A DNA stretch of 41,056 bases, from assembly GCA_905182785.1 (NCBI GenBank), contig CAJJDF010000018.1, positions 1 through 41,056 on the forward strand, in the 5' to 3' direction. Positions 40,152-41,056 of the stretch are shown here, in pieces. The DNA is from an uncultured Flavobacteriales bacterium. GTDB lineage: Bacteria > Bacteroidota > Bacteroidia > Flavobacteriales_D > CAJJDF01. The stretch's first letter is position 1, and every line of letters starts with the position of its first letter. The position numbers and the translations under genes were made by a program. A model generated the notes under the pieces. That model did no database searches. It saw only the letters and a list, made by a program, of their open reading frames with translations, and was not told the origin of the DNA.

Positions 40152-41056
40152 ATGAAATTATTAAAAGAATTATGTGGTGTTCATGCTCCATCAGGAAATG
40201 AAATTGCCATGACAGAATACCTTCTTGATTACATTGAGAAGAATAAGAAAAACTGGAAAGTACAACCAGAAATCATTTTTGGAGATGGATTTCAGGACTG
40301 CATCATGCTAAAGTTTGGAAATCCAACTACAGCTATTTTTGCACACATAGATTCTATTGGATTTACTGTAAAGTATAACAAAGAGATTGTAAAAATTGGA
40401 GGACCAAGAACAATTGAAGGAACCAAATTGGTAGGGGAAGATTCGCAAGGGAAATTTGAATGCGAATTATTGGTGATAGAGTATGAAGATGGACCAGACC
40501 GATACGAATATATATTGGATAGAGAGATTGATAGAGGGACTGATTTAGTTTTCAAAAGAGAATTTATTGAAACAGATTCTCACGTACAATCTTGCTACAT
40601 GGATAATAGATTGGGGGTTTGGAATGCATTACAAGTTGCCGAAAACTTAGAAAATGGAGTAATTTGCTTTTCTTGTTGGGAAGAGCACGGAGGAGGTTCT
40701 GTCGGTTATTTAGCAAGACACATGTACGAAAACTGGGGAGTTCGCCAGGCATTAATTTCTGATATTACTTGGATTACAGAAGGAGTAACAGATGGAGATG
40801 GAGTTGCAATCTCAATGAGAGATTCTGGATTGCCAAGAAGAAGTTACATAAACCGAATTATAGCACTTGCTAAGCAAGGAGGAATAAAATACCAGCTGGA
40901 AGTAGAGAATGCTGGAGGAAGTGACGGAAACGCGCTACAAAAATCTCCTTATCCATTCGATTGGTGTTTTATTGGAGCAGCAGAACATGATGTGCATTCA
41001 CCAACAGAGAGAGTGAACAAAGCAGATGTTATAGAAATGGTAAAGTTGTATGAATA
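40152..41056 (+). CDS. M42-like zinc aminopeptidase (3'-truncated by window edge)
   Basis: The first 301 codons are present and open to the right edge. The start ATG 40152 lies 1 bp after the previous stop codon. The co-catalytic metal ligands of the M42/glutamyl aminopeptidase clan are visible: His and Asp in FAHIDSIG, Asp in YMDNRLG, Glu-Glu in CWEEHGGGS, Asp in ISDITW, and His in AEHDVHSPTE near the end. Residues about 60-130 form the beta-type dimerisation insert. Enzymes of this clan release N-terminal residues from peptides as large cytoplasmic oligomers. No signal peptide is visible (MKLLKELCGVHAPSG). Only about the last few tens of residues are probably missing. Confidence 0.88.
   Translation, partial: MKLLKELCGVHAPSGNEIAMTEYLLDYIEKNKKNWKVQPEIIFGDGFQDCIMLKFGNPTTAIFAHIDSIGFTVKYNKEIVKIGGPRTIEGTKLVGEDSQGKFECELLVIEYEDGPDRYEYILDREIDRGTDLVFKREFIETDSHVQSCYMDNRLGVWNALQVAENLENGVICFSCWEEHGGGSVGYLARHMYENWGVRQALISDITWITEGVTDGDGVAISMRDSGLPRRSYINRIIALAKQGGIKYQLEVENAGGSDGNALQKSPYPFDWCFIGAAEHDVHSPTERVNKADVIEMVKLYE

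Noticed and set aside
1-41056. tRNA, rRNA, intact insertion sequence or phage genes
   Set aside because: No tRNA-like cloverleaf, rRNA signature, transposase, integrase or phage structural gene was recognised on either strand.

Overview
The window looks like chromosome from a marine or freshwater member of the Bacteroidota, most likely order Flavobacteriales. The evidence is low GC content, a type IX secretion (Por) sorting domain, a TPR-membrane-HTH regulator typical of the phylum, a fused hypoxanthine phosphoribosyltransferase/adenylate kinase, promoters of the Bacteroidota type (TAnnTTTG -7 boxes), almost no Shine-Dalgarno sequences, and terminators made of perfect hairpins centred on CAATTG. 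No tRNA, rRNA, CRISPR array, intact insertion sequence or integrase was seen.

Layout. 1-5.1 kb (+): the 3' end of a repeat-rich surface protein with a C-terminal jelly-roll-like domain, a large membrane-anchored protein of unknown function and a family 2 glycosyltransferase. 5.1-10.8 kb (-): an AI-2E family transporter, a MoxR-type AAA ATPase with its VWA-domain partner, a small lipoprotein and the Hpt-Adk fusion. 10.9-16.8 kb (+): a CcmF-type haem lyase, then a compact DUF2520/kdsC/M61 peptidase cluster. 16.9-19.4 kb: two different L,D-transpeptidases that converge and overlap by 44 bp. 19.6-21.7 kb: a Fur-family regulator preceded by two similar dyads, a small membrane protein, a SOUL haem-binding protein and msrA. 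21.7-24.2 kb (-): an M24 peptidase translationally coupled to a PLP enzyme. 24.6-28.3 kb: mutS2 without its Smr domain, and a DbpA-like RNA helicase.

28.3-33.8 kb is the accessory-looking part and the most interesting. A TPR/HTH regulator and a secreted T9SS protein sit between two direct copies of the 5' end and upstream region of a small hypothetical gene. One copy is truncated to a 32-codon remnant. The other copy carries an extra 50-bp hairpin segment flanked by TGTTA. Next comes a marC gene bracketed by two related elements of exactly 64 nt ending in TTAGCCAAAT, one of which begins at the marC stop codon in a GCCTAAC core. A pair of small minus-strand genes follows, and then a third GCCTAAC...CCAAAT element of similar length. 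I read this tentatively as an array of cassette-like modules separated by attC-like structured repeats.

33.8-41 kb returns to core genes: carB without the C-terminal allosteric domain, rpmH with a textbook promoter, an MsbA-like ABC exporter, a GNAT acetyltransferase with a conserved hypothetical partner, and the 5' part of an M42-type aminopeptidase gene.
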